Positions 33,301 through 41,926 are shown, numbered from the stretch's first letter. The stretch is 64,000 nucleotides of DNA from an uncultured Acetatifactor sp. (GCA_910579755.1 CAJTVB010000013.1:1-64000); one strand, 5' to 3'. A program made the numbers and translations. Notes: generated by a model from the sequence alone, not told the origin.

Positions 33301-34913
33301 GTGGAGGTGACAATCTCCTCCCGGATGGCGTCTATGGGCGGATTGGTCACTTGGGCAAAAAGCTGTTTGAAATAATGAAACAGGGGATGATAGGTTTTGC
33401 CAAGCACCGGCAATGGTGTATCCACTCCCATAGCGGCTATGGCCTCGCTTCCGTCTCTGGCCATGGGCAGAATACCGGTCTTTACCTCGTCGTAGGTATA
33501 GCCGAAGGCCTTCTGCATCCGCTGTCTTTCTTCCTCAGTATATTCCGGCACCCTCTTGTTGGGGATGGTCAAATCCTTTAAAAATACCAGATTATTGTCA
33601 AGCCATTCTCCATAGGGCTGTCTGGAGGCATATTTCTCCTTCAGCTCATCGTCGGAGACCACCTTTCCCTGAAGGGTGTCCACCAGCAACATTCTGCCGG
33701 GGCGCAGGCGTTCCTTTACCCGGATCCTTTCCGGTTCTATATCCAGCACTCCCACCTCCGAGGACAAAATCAGCATGTCATCCTCCGTGATCAGGTACCG
33801 GGAAGGCCGCAGACCGTTACGGTCCAGTACCGCCCCCATAATATCGCCGTCGGAAAACAGGATGGAAGCCGGGCCGTCCCAGGGCTCCATCATAGTGGCA
33901 TAATATTGATAAAAATCTCTCTTTGACCTTGACATGGCCCTGTCGTTGGCCCAGGGCTCGGGAATGGCGATCATCACCGCCAATGGCAGATCCATGCCGC
34001 TCATCACCAAAAATTCCAGAGTATTATCCAGCATGGCGGAATCAGAGCCTGTCTTGCTGATAGCCGGCAGAACCTTGTGCATCTGGCCCTTCAGGTATGT
34101 GGATTCCATGTTTTCCTCCCGGGCCAGCATCTTGTCCGCATTTCCCCGGATGGTATTGATTTCCCCGTTGTGAACCATCAGCCGGTTGGGATGAGCCCTC
34201 TCCCAGCTGGGGTTGGTGTTAGTGGAAAAGCGGGAATGGACCATGGCGATAGCGGATTCAAAATCTTCGCTTTGAAGATCCGCATAAAAGGTCCGCAGCT
34301 GTCCCACCAGAAACATCCCCTTATACACGATAGTCCTGCTGGAAAAAGAAACCACGTAGGTATCCTCGGTGGACTGCTCGAAAAGGCGTCTGGCGATATA
34401 AAGCTTCCGGTCAAACTCCAGTCCCTTCTTCACTCCCGAGGGTCTGGCCACAAAGCCCTGCATAATATGAGGCATGCATTCCACGGCTCTGTGCCCCAGC
34501 ACCCGGGGGAAGGAAGGCACCTCCCGCCAGCCCAAAAACTCCATCCCTTCTTTCGCCACAATGATTTCAAACATCTTTTTTGCCTGATTCCGGCGCAGCT
34601 CCTCCTGGGGAAAGAAAAACATTCCCACCCCGTACTCTCGCTCTCCTCCGAGGGAAATTCCCAGCTCCGCCGTCACCCTGGCAAAAAACTTATGGGGAAT
34701 CTGGGTCAGAATACCCACGCCGTCTCCGGTTTTCCCCTCGGCGTCCTTCCCGGCCCTGTGCTCCAGATTTTCCACGATCTGCAGGGCGTTTTCCACCGTC
34801 ACCCGGCTCTTCTGCCCTCTGATATTCACACAGGCGCCGATCCCGCAACCGTCATGCTCAAATTCTTCCCTGTACAGCGGCGCCAGGGATATTTCCTTTT
34901 TTGCATCAAACAT
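30357..34913 (-). CDS. gltB: Glutamate synthase large subunit
   Basis: At 1518 residues it has the full set of GltB domains: N-terminal glutamine amidotransferase, central domain, FMN-binding synthase domain and a C-terminal beta-helix. The catalytic cysteine is Cys 23 in EHDGCGIGACVN, so a 22-residue propeptide must be removed. The synthase domain has SGEGGEEEERL, KPGEGGHLPGGKV and GYDGGTGAAPRSS, and the 3Fe-4S cysteines lie near CVMMRVCNLDTCPVG. ATG 34913 is preceded by AAGGAG. The leader contains a hairpin terminator 30 bp before the start, so expression may be attenuated. Confidence 0.96.
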   Translation of the reverse strand: MFDAKKEISLAPLYREEFEHDGCGIGACVNIRGQKSRVTVENALQIVENLEHRAGKDAEGKTGDGVGILTQIPHKFFARVTAELGISLGGEREYGVGMFFFPQEELRRNQAKKMFEIIVAKEGMEFLGWREVPSFPRVLGHRAVECMPHIMQGFVARPSGVKKGLEFDRKLYIARRLFEQSTEDTYVVSFSSRTIVYKGMFLVGQLRTFYADLQSEDFESAIAMVHSRFSTNTNPSWERAHPNRLMVHNGEINTIRGNADKMLAREENMESTYLKGQMHKVLPAISKTGSDSAMLDNTLEFLVMSGMDLPLAVMIAIPEPWANDRAMSRSKRDFYQYYATMMEPWDGPASILFSDGDIMGAVLDRNGLRPSRYLITEDDMLILSSEVGVLDIEPERIRVKERLRPGRMLLVDTLQGKVVSDDELKEKYASRQPYGEWLDNNLVFLKDLTIPNKRVPEYTEEERQRMQKAFGYTYDEVKTGILPMARDGSEAIAAMGVDTPLPVLGKTYHPLFHYFKQLFAQVTNPPIDAIREEIVTSTTVYIGTEGNILRETPENCNVLRVNNPILTNTDLLKIKCMKAEGFKVEVVPIIYYKNTRLERAIDRLFVEVDRAYREGANILILSDRGVDENHVPIPSLLAVSALNQYLVRTRKRTRVALILESGEPREVHDFAALLGYGACAVNPYLAQETIRELIDNHMLDKDYYAAVNDYNNAVLHGIVKIASKMGISTIQSYQGSQIFEAIGIAPQVISRYFCNTVCRVGGITLEDIEKQVDGLHSLAFDPLGLGNDLTLDSPGHHKLRSGGEEHLYNPATIHMLQEAVRRGDYELFGQYAAMVNDENSARNLRGLMEFRYPEKGIPLEEVEPEEEIVTRFKTGAMSYGSISREAHEALAIAMNRLHGKSNSGEGGEEEERLTIGPDGLDRCSAIKQVASGRFGVTSRYLVSAKEIQIKMAQGAKPGEGGHLPGGKVYPWIAKTRHSTPGVSLISPPPHHDIYSIEDLAQLIYDLKNANTRARISVKLVSEAGVGTVAAGVAKAGAQVILVSGYDGGTGAAPRSSIHNAGLPWELGLAETHQTLIMNGLREKVRLETDGKLMTGRDVAVAAILGAEEFGFATAPLVALGCVMMRVCNLDTCPVGVATQNPKLRKNFRGKPEYVENFMRFIARQLREYMARLGVRRVDELVGRTDLLKMREDLKPGLSQIDLEQILSESSGDSRKKQIFDPKQVYDFELEKTLDERVLLRQLKKALESGSRSSVRVEVSNTDRAFGTILGSEITRRLGDQVPEDTFRVLCAGAGGQSFGAFIPRGLTLELEGDSNDYFGKGLSGGRLIVYPPRKSRFEPSENIIVGNVALYGATSGKAFINGVAGERFCVRNSGAAAVVEGVGDHGCEYMTGGRVAVLGPVGKNFAAGMSGGIAYVLDEGCDLYRHLNKEMVSSGEITSKYDALELKEMIREHVEATGSPKGKRILENFETFLPRFKKIIPHDYERVMKTIVQMEEKGLSAQQAQIEAFYANTRKGQE

Positions 34914-34943
34914 ACACTGTACTCCTTCCCTATACGACAAAAA

Positions 34944-34972
34944 CGCAAAGAAGCCTTATACGCTCCTTTGCG
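34944..34972 (-). terminator. Leader hairpin with T-run before gltB (attenuator or terminator)
   Basis: CGCAAAGAAGC and GCTCCTTTGCG pair around a 7-nt loop, with one G-U pair. On the minus strand GTTTTTG follows. A promoter lies upstream of it but none fits between it and gltB, so transcription of gltB must pass through this element. Confidence 0.65.
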
Positions 34973-34987
34973 CTTTTTATCTCAATT

Positions 34988-35016
34988 ACTATACAATAAT
35001 TTCTTCCATTTGTAAA
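34988..35016 (-). promoter_or_regulatory. Sigma-A promoter of gltBD
   Basis: TTTACA (35011-35016) and TATAGT (34988-34993) on the minus strand with 17-bp spacing, in the gap after the glycosyltransferase stop. Confidence 0.75.
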
Positions 35017-35024
35017 CAGCTTTT

Positions 35025-35906
35025 TTACGGCCTCCGGTACACCCACATCTTGATCCTATGGTATATCCCGGTAAAGGCCCGGCTGTCCGCCAGCGCCCGC
35101 CGAAGCGGCGCCAGAGTCAGGGCCATCTGCGCCTTATAACGAAACAGCTCTCCCCGGCTCATATAGGCTGAGGTAATCTGCCCATGCTCCCTCCGGTCAA
35201 GCTCTGCGTTTGCGCGGCTCTCCGAATATCCTCCGCCCTCATAGGAGGACACCGGAAAATCCATGTGCAAAAATTCGGCGCCGCCCCGGTAAAAACACCA
35301 CAAAAAATGGTCGTAATCAGCGCGGATCTTATACTGCAGATCATAAGGCTTTTCCCGGCAAAGAGCCGCCCCGTAAAAGCAGGACTGATGGCAGGGAATA
35401 TTGCGGTAGCAGGTAAAGCCTGTGATGGCCGGAGCCGACGCAATCGCCGCCCGATTCTTTTCGCTCCAGGTATCCCCGTACAAGATCAGACGATCCGGAT
35501 CCGTCCCCGCCGCCTCCTGCTGCCGAACAGCCGCCGCAGTGCGCTCAAGCACCCGTTCATCCGCCAGCAGATCCCCGCAGTTCAAAAACAGCAGAAACTG
35601 CCCTGACGCCAGGGGTACTGCCTGGTTCATGGCATCATAAATGCCGCTGTCTTTGCTGTTAATGTACCTTACCCTGTTCCGCGCAGCCCTGTGCTTTTCC
35701 GCTTTTTCCGCCTCCTGCGAGGCTTTCTCTGCTCCGGGCTCATCCGCCTCCTGCGCACTCCTCCAGACATCCAGGGAACCGTCCGTGCTTCCGCCGTCCT
35801 TTAAAATAATCTCATAGTCCTCCCAGGTCTGGCAAAACACACTGTCCAGGGTGGCCTTCCACTTTTCTCCGGGATTCAGAGCAACCACTATAATCGAAAA
35901 CAACAT
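35025..35906 (-). CDS. Family 2 glycosyltransferase
   Basis: The 293-residue GT-A enzyme begins LFSIIVVALNPGEKWKATLDSV and continues CQTWEDYEIILKDGGSTDGSLD, the nucleotide-sugar-binding part of GT2 proteins. An LFLNCGDLL segment near residue 110 corresponds to the DXD region but reads CGD. A Glu/Ala-rich stretch of about 25 residues (EADEPGAEKASQEAEKAEKH) is inserted near residue 70, which is unusual. The acceptor is unknown. No polysaccharide cluster surrounds it; it lies between the HAD-CPBP gene (66-bp gap) and gltB. Confidence 0.85.
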   Translation of the reverse strand: MLFSIIVVALNPGEKWKATLDSVFCQTWEDYEIILKDGGSTDGSLDVWRSAQEADEPGAEKASQEAEKAEKHRAARNRVRYINSKDSGIYDAMNQAVPLASGQFLLFLNCGDLLADERVLERTAAAVRQQEAAGTDPDRLILYGDTWSEKNRAAIASAPAITGFTCYRNIPCHQSCFYGAALCREKPYDLQYKIRADYDHFLWCFYRGGAEFLHMDFPVSSYEGGGYSESRANAELDRREHGQITSAYMSRGELFRYKAQMALTLAPLRRALADSRAFTGIYHRIKMWVYRRP

Positions 35907-35972
35907 AAGCCCGCACCTCGATGTCCCTCTGCTCCGCCGGCTGTTTCGAAATCATTCCGGCGGGCTCAAAGC

Positions 35973-37475
35973 CTAAAAGATCTTCTTCTGCCTGTGCAGA
36001 AGGAAAATGCTCCCCGCCGCCAGCGCAAGGCCTGCCAGGCACACCGGCCAGCAGACAATGCCCCCTGCCGCCAGACCCGTCTTGGTCAATATATATGCCA
36101 GCAGATTTGCTCCCATATGTACTGCCACAGCCGCCCGGAAATCCCCGAAATACTCCAGGGCATACAGGATCAGCATTCCCATGGCAAAGCCGTATATGCC
36201 CTGTATGGAATTGCCGTGGTACATGCCGAAGAAAAGCGCCGCCATCAGCAGGGCGGGCATGGGCTTCATCATTTTGCCCAGGCAGGGATACAAAATTCCC
36301 CGAAACAGGATTTCCTCGGCTATGGGCGTCACCACGCCGTACACTACAAGCCCCAGCAGGAAATGTGCGGCATACTGGCTTTTTGCCACCGCCTGATAAT
36401 CAGCGGCTCTGGCCGTAAGCCCCAAAAGCTCCATAAGCATGTTGAGACCGATCACCGCCCCCACAGTTGCAGCCGCCGTCAGCACATAGCTCTGCACCGG
36501 TTCTCCCTTGATATGCAAAAGCTTCCTGTCCTCCGTCATTCTTCGAATGGTCTTCCTTGCTATGCTCCAGATAAACGCCGCTCCCGCAATATAGCCTGCC
36601 GCCGCCATCAGCGCCGTGGCATTGCCGGTAGCGATCAGCTGACCCTCCTGGTCATGGGCAAACAGAAAAGGAATATTCCCTCCGCTGGCATTGGCCAGAT
36701 ATACCAGAAGATACTGCAGCAGGCTCAGCGTCACCAGCCTTACCAGCATAAACATTAAAAAGGGATAGGCCAGCATCCACACCTTCTGAAAACCCGTGGT
36801 CTTCTGCTGTTCCTCCGTGCCCCTCAGCAGAAATTTCTGCAGCTCCTCCACGGAACGCACAATGTAATCCGCCCTGGCCGCCTTCAGCTCCTCCATCTTA
36901 CCGTAGCCATAGGTCACGGCCACGCTCTCCACGCCCAGCGCCCTGGCCCTCTCCACGTCAAATTTCCGGTCCCCGATCATATACACCTGATCCTTTTGCA
37001 CCGGTTTATCCTCAAAGAGCCTTTTCAGGGCTTCCTCCACCACCTCGTCCTTGTTCACTCTGGTTCCGTCCAGCTCGCTTCCCACCACAACCTTAAAATA
37101 CCTGGCAATATTGAAATGCTCCAGAATCCGTTCCACAAATACGGTGGGCTTGCTGGACGCCACCGCCAGAAACAGACCTTTTCCGCACAGGGTTTTCAGC
37201 ATCTCAGGAATACCGTCATAGAGCTTGTTTTCAAAAATACCCGTGTCCCGGAAGCGCTCCCGGTATTTCTCCACCGCGGCGTCTGCCGTCTCCGAATCCA
37301 TCTGGTAAAACTCCATAAAGCTTTCTTTTAAGGGCGGCCCGATAAAGGGCTCCAGCTTGTCCAGATCCGGCTCCTGGATCCCAAAGGATGCCAGGGCATA
37401 CTGAACGCAGGTGCAGATTCCCACCTTGGGATCCGTCAGGGTTCCGTCAAGATCAAATAATAAGTATTTTTTCAT
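35973..37475 (-). CDS. HAD phosphatase fused to a CPBP intramembrane protease
   Basis: Residues 1-215 form a HAD hydrolase of the phosphoglycolate phosphatase type: LLFDLDGTLTDPK carries the nucleophile Asp, VASSKPTVFVERIL is motif II and VYMIGDRKFDVERA is the last acidic motif. Residues 228-495 are a multi-helix membrane domain with the CPBP/Abi signatures AEEILFRG (Glu pair near 388), FGMYHGN and HMGANLLAY (PF02517). The reading frame is continuous and a linker (TEEQQKTTGFQKVW) joins the parts. Its ATG follows the stop of the greA-family gene by one base. A phosphatase and an intramembrane protease in one chain is uncommon; the joint function is unknown. Confidence 0.87.
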   Translation of the reverse strand: MKKYLLFDLDGTLTDPKVGICTCVQYALASFGIQEPDLDKLEPFIGPPLKESFMEFYQMDSETADAAVEKYRERFRDTGIFENKLYDGIPEMLKTLCGKGLFLAVASSKPTVFVERILEHFNIARYFKVVVGSELDGTRVNKDEVVEEALKRLFEDKPVQKDQVYMIGDRKFDVERARALGVESVAVTYGYGKMEELKAARADYIVRSVEELQKFLLRGTEEQQKTTGFQKVWMLAYPFLMFMLVRLVTLSLLQYLLVYLANASGGNIPFLFAHDQEGQLIATGNATALMAAAGYIAGAAFIWSIARKTIRRMTEDRKLLHIKGEPVQSYVLTAAATVGAVIGLNMLMELLGLTARAADYQAVAKSQYAAHFLLGLVVYGVVTPIAEEILFRGILYPCLGKMMKPMPALLMAALFFGMYHGNSIQGIYGFAMGMLILYALEYFGDFRAAVAVHMGANLLAYILTKTGLAAGGIVCWPVCLAGLALAAGSIFLLHRQKKIF

Positions 37476-37476
37476 G

Positions 37477-37980
37477 CTAAAAGCTCCTTATCCTGTCCGT
37501 GCTTTCGTCCGACGTTTTTTCCAGCTTCAGGATACGCACGTCGTACCCCGCCGACTCGTTGACCTGTATATGAACGGTATCCCCCGCCTTTTTCCCCAGA
37601 AGCGCCTTTCCCATGGGAGATTCGTTGCTGATCAGCCCCTCCAGGGAATTGCCCCGGACGGTGGTCACGATTCTGTAGGTCTCCACACTGCCGTCGTCCA
37701 CAAACTCCACTGTCACTGTATTGTTGATCCCCACCTCATCCTCGGCGGATTCCTCGGAAATCACCCTGGCCGTCCGGATCATCCGCTCCAGATAACGGAT
37801 GCGGCTCTCGTTCTGATTCTTCACCTTTTTTGCCGCATGGTACTCAAAATTTTCACTGAGATCCCCATGGGCCCTGGTCTCCTTTACCTCCTCCAGCGCC
37901 TTGGGACGCACCACCAGCTTCCGGTACTCTATCTCCTCCTGCATTTTTTGAATGTCACTTGCAGTCAATTCGTCATACAT
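37477..37980 (-). CDS. greA: GreA/GreB family transcript cleavage factor
   Basis: The 167-residue protein has the N-terminal coiled coil that enters the RNA polymerase secondary channel, with the acidic tip in HGDLSENFEYHAAKK (residues about 47-61, acidic pair D and E). The FKBP-like C-terminal domain includes SPMGKALLGKKAGDTVHI. Gre factors rescue backtracked polymerase by stimulating RNA cleavage. ATG 37980 follows GGGGGAAGAGG. A second greA elsewhere is possible, because this copy carries some divergence at the C-terminus (KTSDESTDRIRSF). It is coupled to the HAD-CPBP gene. Confidence 0.9.
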   Translation of the reverse strand: MYDELTASDIQKMQEEIEYRKLVVRPKALEEVKETRAHGDLSENFEYHAAKKVKNQNESRIRYLERMIRTARVISEESAEDEVGINNTVTVEFVDDGSVETYRIVTTVRGNSLEGLISNESPMGKALLGKKAGDTVHIQVNESAGYDVRILKLEKTSDESTDRIRSF

Positions 37981-38100
37981 CCTCTTCCCCCGCCTTTCCC
38001 GGCCAGCTATCCACACTGCCTTCTTCTCTTATCCCGCGTTTTCATGACTCCGTGAATAAGAGCCGCTTGTCCCCCTGTTTCAAAAGGTTTTCATGCGCCT

Positions 38101-39066
38101 TCATATCCGCAGCCCATACACCACGGCCACTCCCAGAAGGATCTGAACAATGGCAAACCGGAACACCGTCTGAGTGTTGGACCATCCCCACTTCTTTCGC
38201 ACATGATCATGGAGCGGCAGCCTTACATTCGTAAGAATGTGAATTTTAGGCCCTCGAATCAACGCCTGCTTCACAAGCCCCAGCCCTCCGTCCAAAATCA
38301 ATACCAGGGCAATGGGAATATATAAAAGAGGCGAATAGGTTTTTAAAATGGCAATACTGATAAACAGCCCCATGGCCCGGGATCCCGCATCTCCCATCAT
38401 AAGCTTGCTGGGCGCGGCGTTGTACCACAGATACGCCAGAATACACACCGCAAAAAGCAGAATCAGGTAACAAAAATCCCCTCCTCTTTCCAGCACCCGG
38501 TCCACCGCATATATGGTCATGATCGATATGATGGTCAGCGTGCCCGACAGCCCGTCCACTCCGTCGGAGCAGTTGGTGACATTCACGGAAACCCATACCA
38601 GGATCACAATGAGAAGCGCATAAAGCCAGGCCGGTATGGCCAGCTGTACCTGGAAAAAGGCCAGCTCTATGGTTTTGGGATTGTATTTCAAAAAGGTCAT
38701 GGCCGTGAGGGCCGCCACACACAGATCCAGAAAGCCCTTTCTCAGCTCCCCCCAGGGCTTCTCCGAGGCATCATCCAGAAAGCCCGTCATCATACAGATC
38801 ACGATCAGGATCAGATAAATGATCCGCTCCGCATCCATGGGGGCAAACAAAGCCGCCGCTCCCGCGAACGCCAGCACAAAAATAATTCCGGCTCCTCTGG
38901 GCTTTCCGGCAGATTTCGCGCCGTCGTAGGCGTATTCCCGCCCGTGATCCTTGGGCAGCGCCCCCTGAAGCTTTGCGGTGGCCGCCACCGTGACTCCAAA
39001 TGCAAAAATAATTCCGGCCAGCGCCAGTAAAGAATGGAATTCTTCCGAGATCATAGAATACAGCAT
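38101..39066 (-). CDS. MraY-like phospho-MurNAc-pentapeptide / polyprenyl-phosphate glycosyltransferase
   Basis: The 321-residue membrane protein belongs to the glycosyltransferase 4 group that moves a sugar-phosphate to undecaprenyl phosphate. It has about ten hydrophobic helices and the hallmark acidic motifs MTGFLDDASEKPWGELRKG, NVTNCSDGVDGLSGT and KLMMGDAGSRAMG, plus the MraY-type histidine motif LPLHDHVRKKWGWSN. The last favours MraY (lipid I synthesis) over WecA. No mur genes surround it, so this could be a second or relocated copy. ATG 39066 follows AGGAG. Confidence 0.88.
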   Translation of the reverse strand: MLYSMISEEFHSLLALAGIIFAFGVTVAATAKLQGALPKDHGREYAYDGAKSAGKPRGAGIIFVLAFAGAAALFAPMDAERIIYLILIVICMMTGFLDDASEKPWGELRKGFLDLCVAALTAMTFLKYNPKTIELAFFQVQLAIPAWLYALLIVILVWVSVNVTNCSDGVDGLSGTLTIISIMTIYAVDRVLERGGDFCYLILLFAVCILAYLWYNAAPSKLMMGDAGSRAMGLFISIAILKTYSPLLYIPIALVLILDGGLGLVKQALIRGPKIHILTNVRLPLHDHVRKKWGWSNTQTVFRFAIVQILLGVAVVYGLRI

Positions 39067-39144
39067 ATTACTCCTATCCGCGCAGGCCCATCCTGCCACA
39101 GCTTCCTGTAAGTTCCAAGGCTAATCATAGCATAAAAATCCCCC

Positions 39145-41907
39145 TCAGCCAAGCCCCTTTTCTGCAAATGACGCACGAGCCCCTTCCACTGCCTCCAAAA
39201 AGCCCGCCGCCGACAGACGCAGCGCCCCGTCGCCCCAGATGATCATCTGCTCCAGGGCATCGGAGGTGGCCACCGTCACCCAATGCTTCCTGCCAAGGTC
39301 ATGCACCGTCTTCTCGATATACTGATCCGCCGTCTCCGCCTCCCTGGTGTACACCACATAGATATTGTGGTATTTCCGGACGGATCCCGGATTCCCCTTC
39401 ACCTTATAGGCGTCGTAGACCAGGATCAGTGTACAGCCCCGATATCCCTGAAAATTACAGCAGATATCCATGAGCTTGTCCCTGGCACTGTCTATATTCA
39501 CAGCAGCCAGCTCCCTCAGCTCCTTCCAGGCAAAAATTATATTGTACCCATCCACCAAAAAATATTCCGTCCGTGAAGCAGTTGTATCCTGTTTTTTGTT
39601 CCGGGGCCTGACTCCGTCCTTTCCGGCTCCATTTCCGGAAGGCTGCGCTTTTTCCTCCTCCCCTCCGGCTGCTCCTCCGTACACTCCCCGCCCCAGATTC
39701 TGTTGATGATAACGATAAGGCTCGTAATCCTGCTTTCCCTTCCGGTAAGTCTGCTGAAAGATCCTCTCGATCTCTTCCTGGGTAATATAATCGTCTCTTC
39801 CGCTTCCGGTCTGCGTATTTCCGGCCCAGTCGTTCCCCGGCCTCACATTCCCAGGCCCTTCGTCTCCCTCCTTGGACCCCGCTTCCGGACCCGGCCTCCA
39901 GCCGCTCTCCACATGGGCAAACTCCGCCACCCGGTCCCAGCTTACCAGAAATCCCGCTCCATGGGCACAAAATACGGAGTCCCCGGTGTTTTCCGCATCC
40001 CGCAAAGGATCATAGCCCATTTTGGACACCACCTCCTGCGCATTGTGGCAGGGCTCATAGCCCTTCAGCACACAGGACAGCCTTCCTGTCCCTCTGGTAT
40101 ATGCATTTACCTCTCTTTGATAATCCTTCAGCGCCGCCGCAGGCACGCTGCCCGACAAAATGCACATATCCTGCTGCATCACAGGATCCTCAAAGCTGCC
40201 GCACATCCTCCGGATATCCGTCATGGCCCGCCCCAGATGCTTAGAGGGCACTTCAAGAGTGAAGGAAAGCACCGGCTCCAGCAACACACTGTCACATTGC
40301 ATCAGTCCCTGACGCAGTGCCCGGTAGGTAGCCTGACGAAAGTCACCTCCCTCGGTATGCTTATTGTGCGCCCGGCCCGTCAGCAGAGTAATCTTCATAT
40401 CTGTTATGGGAGAACCCGTCAGCACTCCCAGATGTGTCTTTTCCTCCAGGTGGGTCAGGATCAGCCTCTGCCAGTTCCGGTCCAGCACATCCTCACTGCA
40501 GGCCGAATGAAACTGCAGACCGCTGCCCGGCTCTCCCGGCTCCAACAGCAGATGCACCTCCGCATAATGGCGAAGAGGCTCAAAATGCCCGATTCCCTCC
40601 GCGCTGGAAGCAATGGTCTCCTTATACAAAATACTTCCGTCCGCAAATTCAGCCTCCAGCCCAAACCGGTCCCGGAGCTGACGCTTCAAAATTTCAATCT
40701 GCACCTCTCCCATCACCTGCGCATGGATCCTTCGGGAAGCCTCCCTCCATACCACATGAAGCTGAGGCTCCTCCTCTTCCAGCTGGCGCAGCTGTCCCAA
40801 AACCTTTACCACATCCGCACCCTCCGGAAGCTCCAACCGGTAGGTCAGCACCGGCGAAAGCACCGGCAGACTGTTTTCACTCTCCGCTCCCAGCCCCTGG
40901 CCTGCAAAAGTCCTGTCAAGCCCTGTCACCGCGCAGATCTCCCCGGCCTGAGCCTGCTCCGCCAGTTTAAAGACAGATCCATCATATATTCGCAGCTGAT
41001 CCGGCTTTTCCTCCCAGATCTCCTCACCGGGTCCCGCACTGCAGCAATTGCTCACCGGCATCTTCACCCGAAGCACTCCTCCTGTCACCTTCAGGTGGGT
41101 TAGCCGGTTTCCGTTGGCATCCCGGGAAATCTTATATACCCTTGCACCGAACCGGTCCGGATACTCTTTTTGCATAGAATACCCGGCCAGTCCGTCCAAA
41201 AGCTCCTCCACCCCCTCAAGCCGCAGAGCGGAACCGAAATAGCAGGGAAAAACATTCCGCCGGGCCACAGCCCGGGCAATGGAAGCCTCCTTCAGGCCGC
41301 CGGTCTCCAGATACTCTTCCAGCAGCCCTTCGTCGCACATGGACAGCCCCTCCAGAAACTCTTCCGAAAAGCCTTCCTGCGCCTGCATCCGCCCGCGCCC
41401 CTCAGCCGCCGGCCCGAATTCCAGACAATTATCGTCCAGCCTGGTCTTAAGCTCCCGCAAAAGCTTCTCCTTCTCCGCCCCTGGCTGATCCATCTTATTT
41501 ACAAAAAGGAACACCGGGATCCGGTAGGTTTTCAGAAGCCGCCACAACGTCCGCGTATGTGCCTGGACACCGTCGGAGCCGCTGATCACCAGCAGACAGT
41601 AATCCAGGGCCTGCAGCGTCCTTTCCGTCTCGGCACAAAAATCCACATGTCCCGGCGTGTCCAGCAGGGTTATATCCAGTCCCCTCCAGCAAATCCTGGC
41701 CTGTTTGGAAAAAATGGTGATCCCTCTCTCCCTCTCCATGGCAAAATGATCCAGAAAGGCATCCTTGTGATCTACTCTCCCCAGCTTCCGCAAAGCGCCT
41801 CCGGTATAAAGAAGGGCCTCTGAAAGCGTGGTCTTTCCTGCGTCTACGTGGGCCAGCAGGCCGACACTGATATGCTTTTTTTCTCTTCCCGGCTCCTGCG
41901 CCCCCAT
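39145..41907 (-). CDS. TetM-like ribosomal GTPase fused to a YacP/Rae1-like NYN nuclease domain
   Basis: Residues 1-690 resemble ribosomal protection proteins and EF-G: P-loop AHVDAGKTTLSEALLYTGG, DTPGHVDF, FVNKMDQPG, and the C-terminal CHNAQEVVSKMGYD and ENTGDSVFCAHGAGF. A flexible linker of about 85 residues, rich in Gly, Asn and Arg, leads to a NYN (PIN-like) domain at 780-920 with the acidic residues in FLVDGYNIIFAW, LVYDAYKVKG, ETADQYIEKT and ATSDALEQM, as in YacP/Rae1, an endonuclease that cuts mRNA in the ribosomal A site. ATG 41907 follows GGAGG by 7 nt. It is the last gene of an operon with a Fur-family regulator. True tetracycline resistance is unproven. Confidence 0.88.
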   Translation of the reverse strand: MGAQEPGREKKHISVGLLAHVDAGKTTLSEALLYTGGALRKLGRVDHKDAFLDHFAMERERGITIFSKQARICWRGLDITLLDTPGHVDFCAETERTLQALDYCLLVISGSDGVQAHTRTLWRLLKTYRIPVFLFVNKMDQPGAEKEKLLRELKTRLDDNCLEFGPAAEGRGRMQAQEGFSEEFLEGLSMCDEGLLEEYLETGGLKEASIARAVARRNVFPCYFGSALRLEGVEELLDGLAGYSMQKEYPDRFGARVYKISRDANGNRLTHLKVTGGVLRVKMPVSNCCSAGPGEEIWEEKPDQLRIYDGSVFKLAEQAQAGEICAVTGLDRTFAGQGLGAESENSLPVLSPVLTYRLELPEGADVVKVLGQLRQLEEEEPQLHVVWREASRRIHAQVMGEVQIEILKRQLRDRFGLEAEFADGSILYKETIASSAEGIGHFEPLRHYAEVHLLLEPGEPGSGLQFHSACSEDVLDRNWQRLILTHLEEKTHLGVLTGSPITDMKITLLTGRAHNKHTEGGDFRQATYRALRQGLMQCDSVLLEPVLSFTLEVPSKHLGRAMTDIRRMCGSFEDPVMQQDMCILSGSVPAAALKDYQREVNAYTRGTGRLSCVLKGYEPCHNAQEVVSKMGYDPLRDAENTGDSVFCAHGAGFLVSWDRVAEFAHVESGWRPGPEAGSKEGDEGPGNVRPGNDWAGNTQTGSGRDDYITQEEIERIFQQTYRKGKQDYEPYRYHQQNLGRGVYGGAAGGEEEKAQPSGNGAGKDGVRPRNKKQDTTASRTEYFLVDGYNIIFAWKELRELAAVNIDSARDKLMDICCNFQGYRGCTLILVYDAYKVKGNPGSVRKYHNIYVVYTREAETADQYIEKTVHDLGRKHWVTVATSDALEQMIIWGDGALRLSAAGFLEAVEGARASFAEKGLG

Positions 41908-41926
41908 TAAAACGCCTCCATTCTCC

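Noticed and set aside
28959..33581. Very long open frames on the plus strand opposite gltD and gltB (679 and 532 codons)
   Set aside because: They mirror the codon pattern of the real genes, lack ribosome sites and show no recognisable domains. The minus-strand glutamate synthase genes explain the region.
39703..41103. 466-codon open frame opposite the GTPase-NYN gene
   Set aside because: Composition (His, Gln, Arg, Leu) is typical of a reverse-complement shadow, and no start site is present.
39145..41907. A tetracycline resistance gene call
   Set aside because: The GTPase part is TetM-like but is chromosomal, diverged, in a metal-linked operon and fused to a nuclease domain. Resistance cannot be claimed from this.
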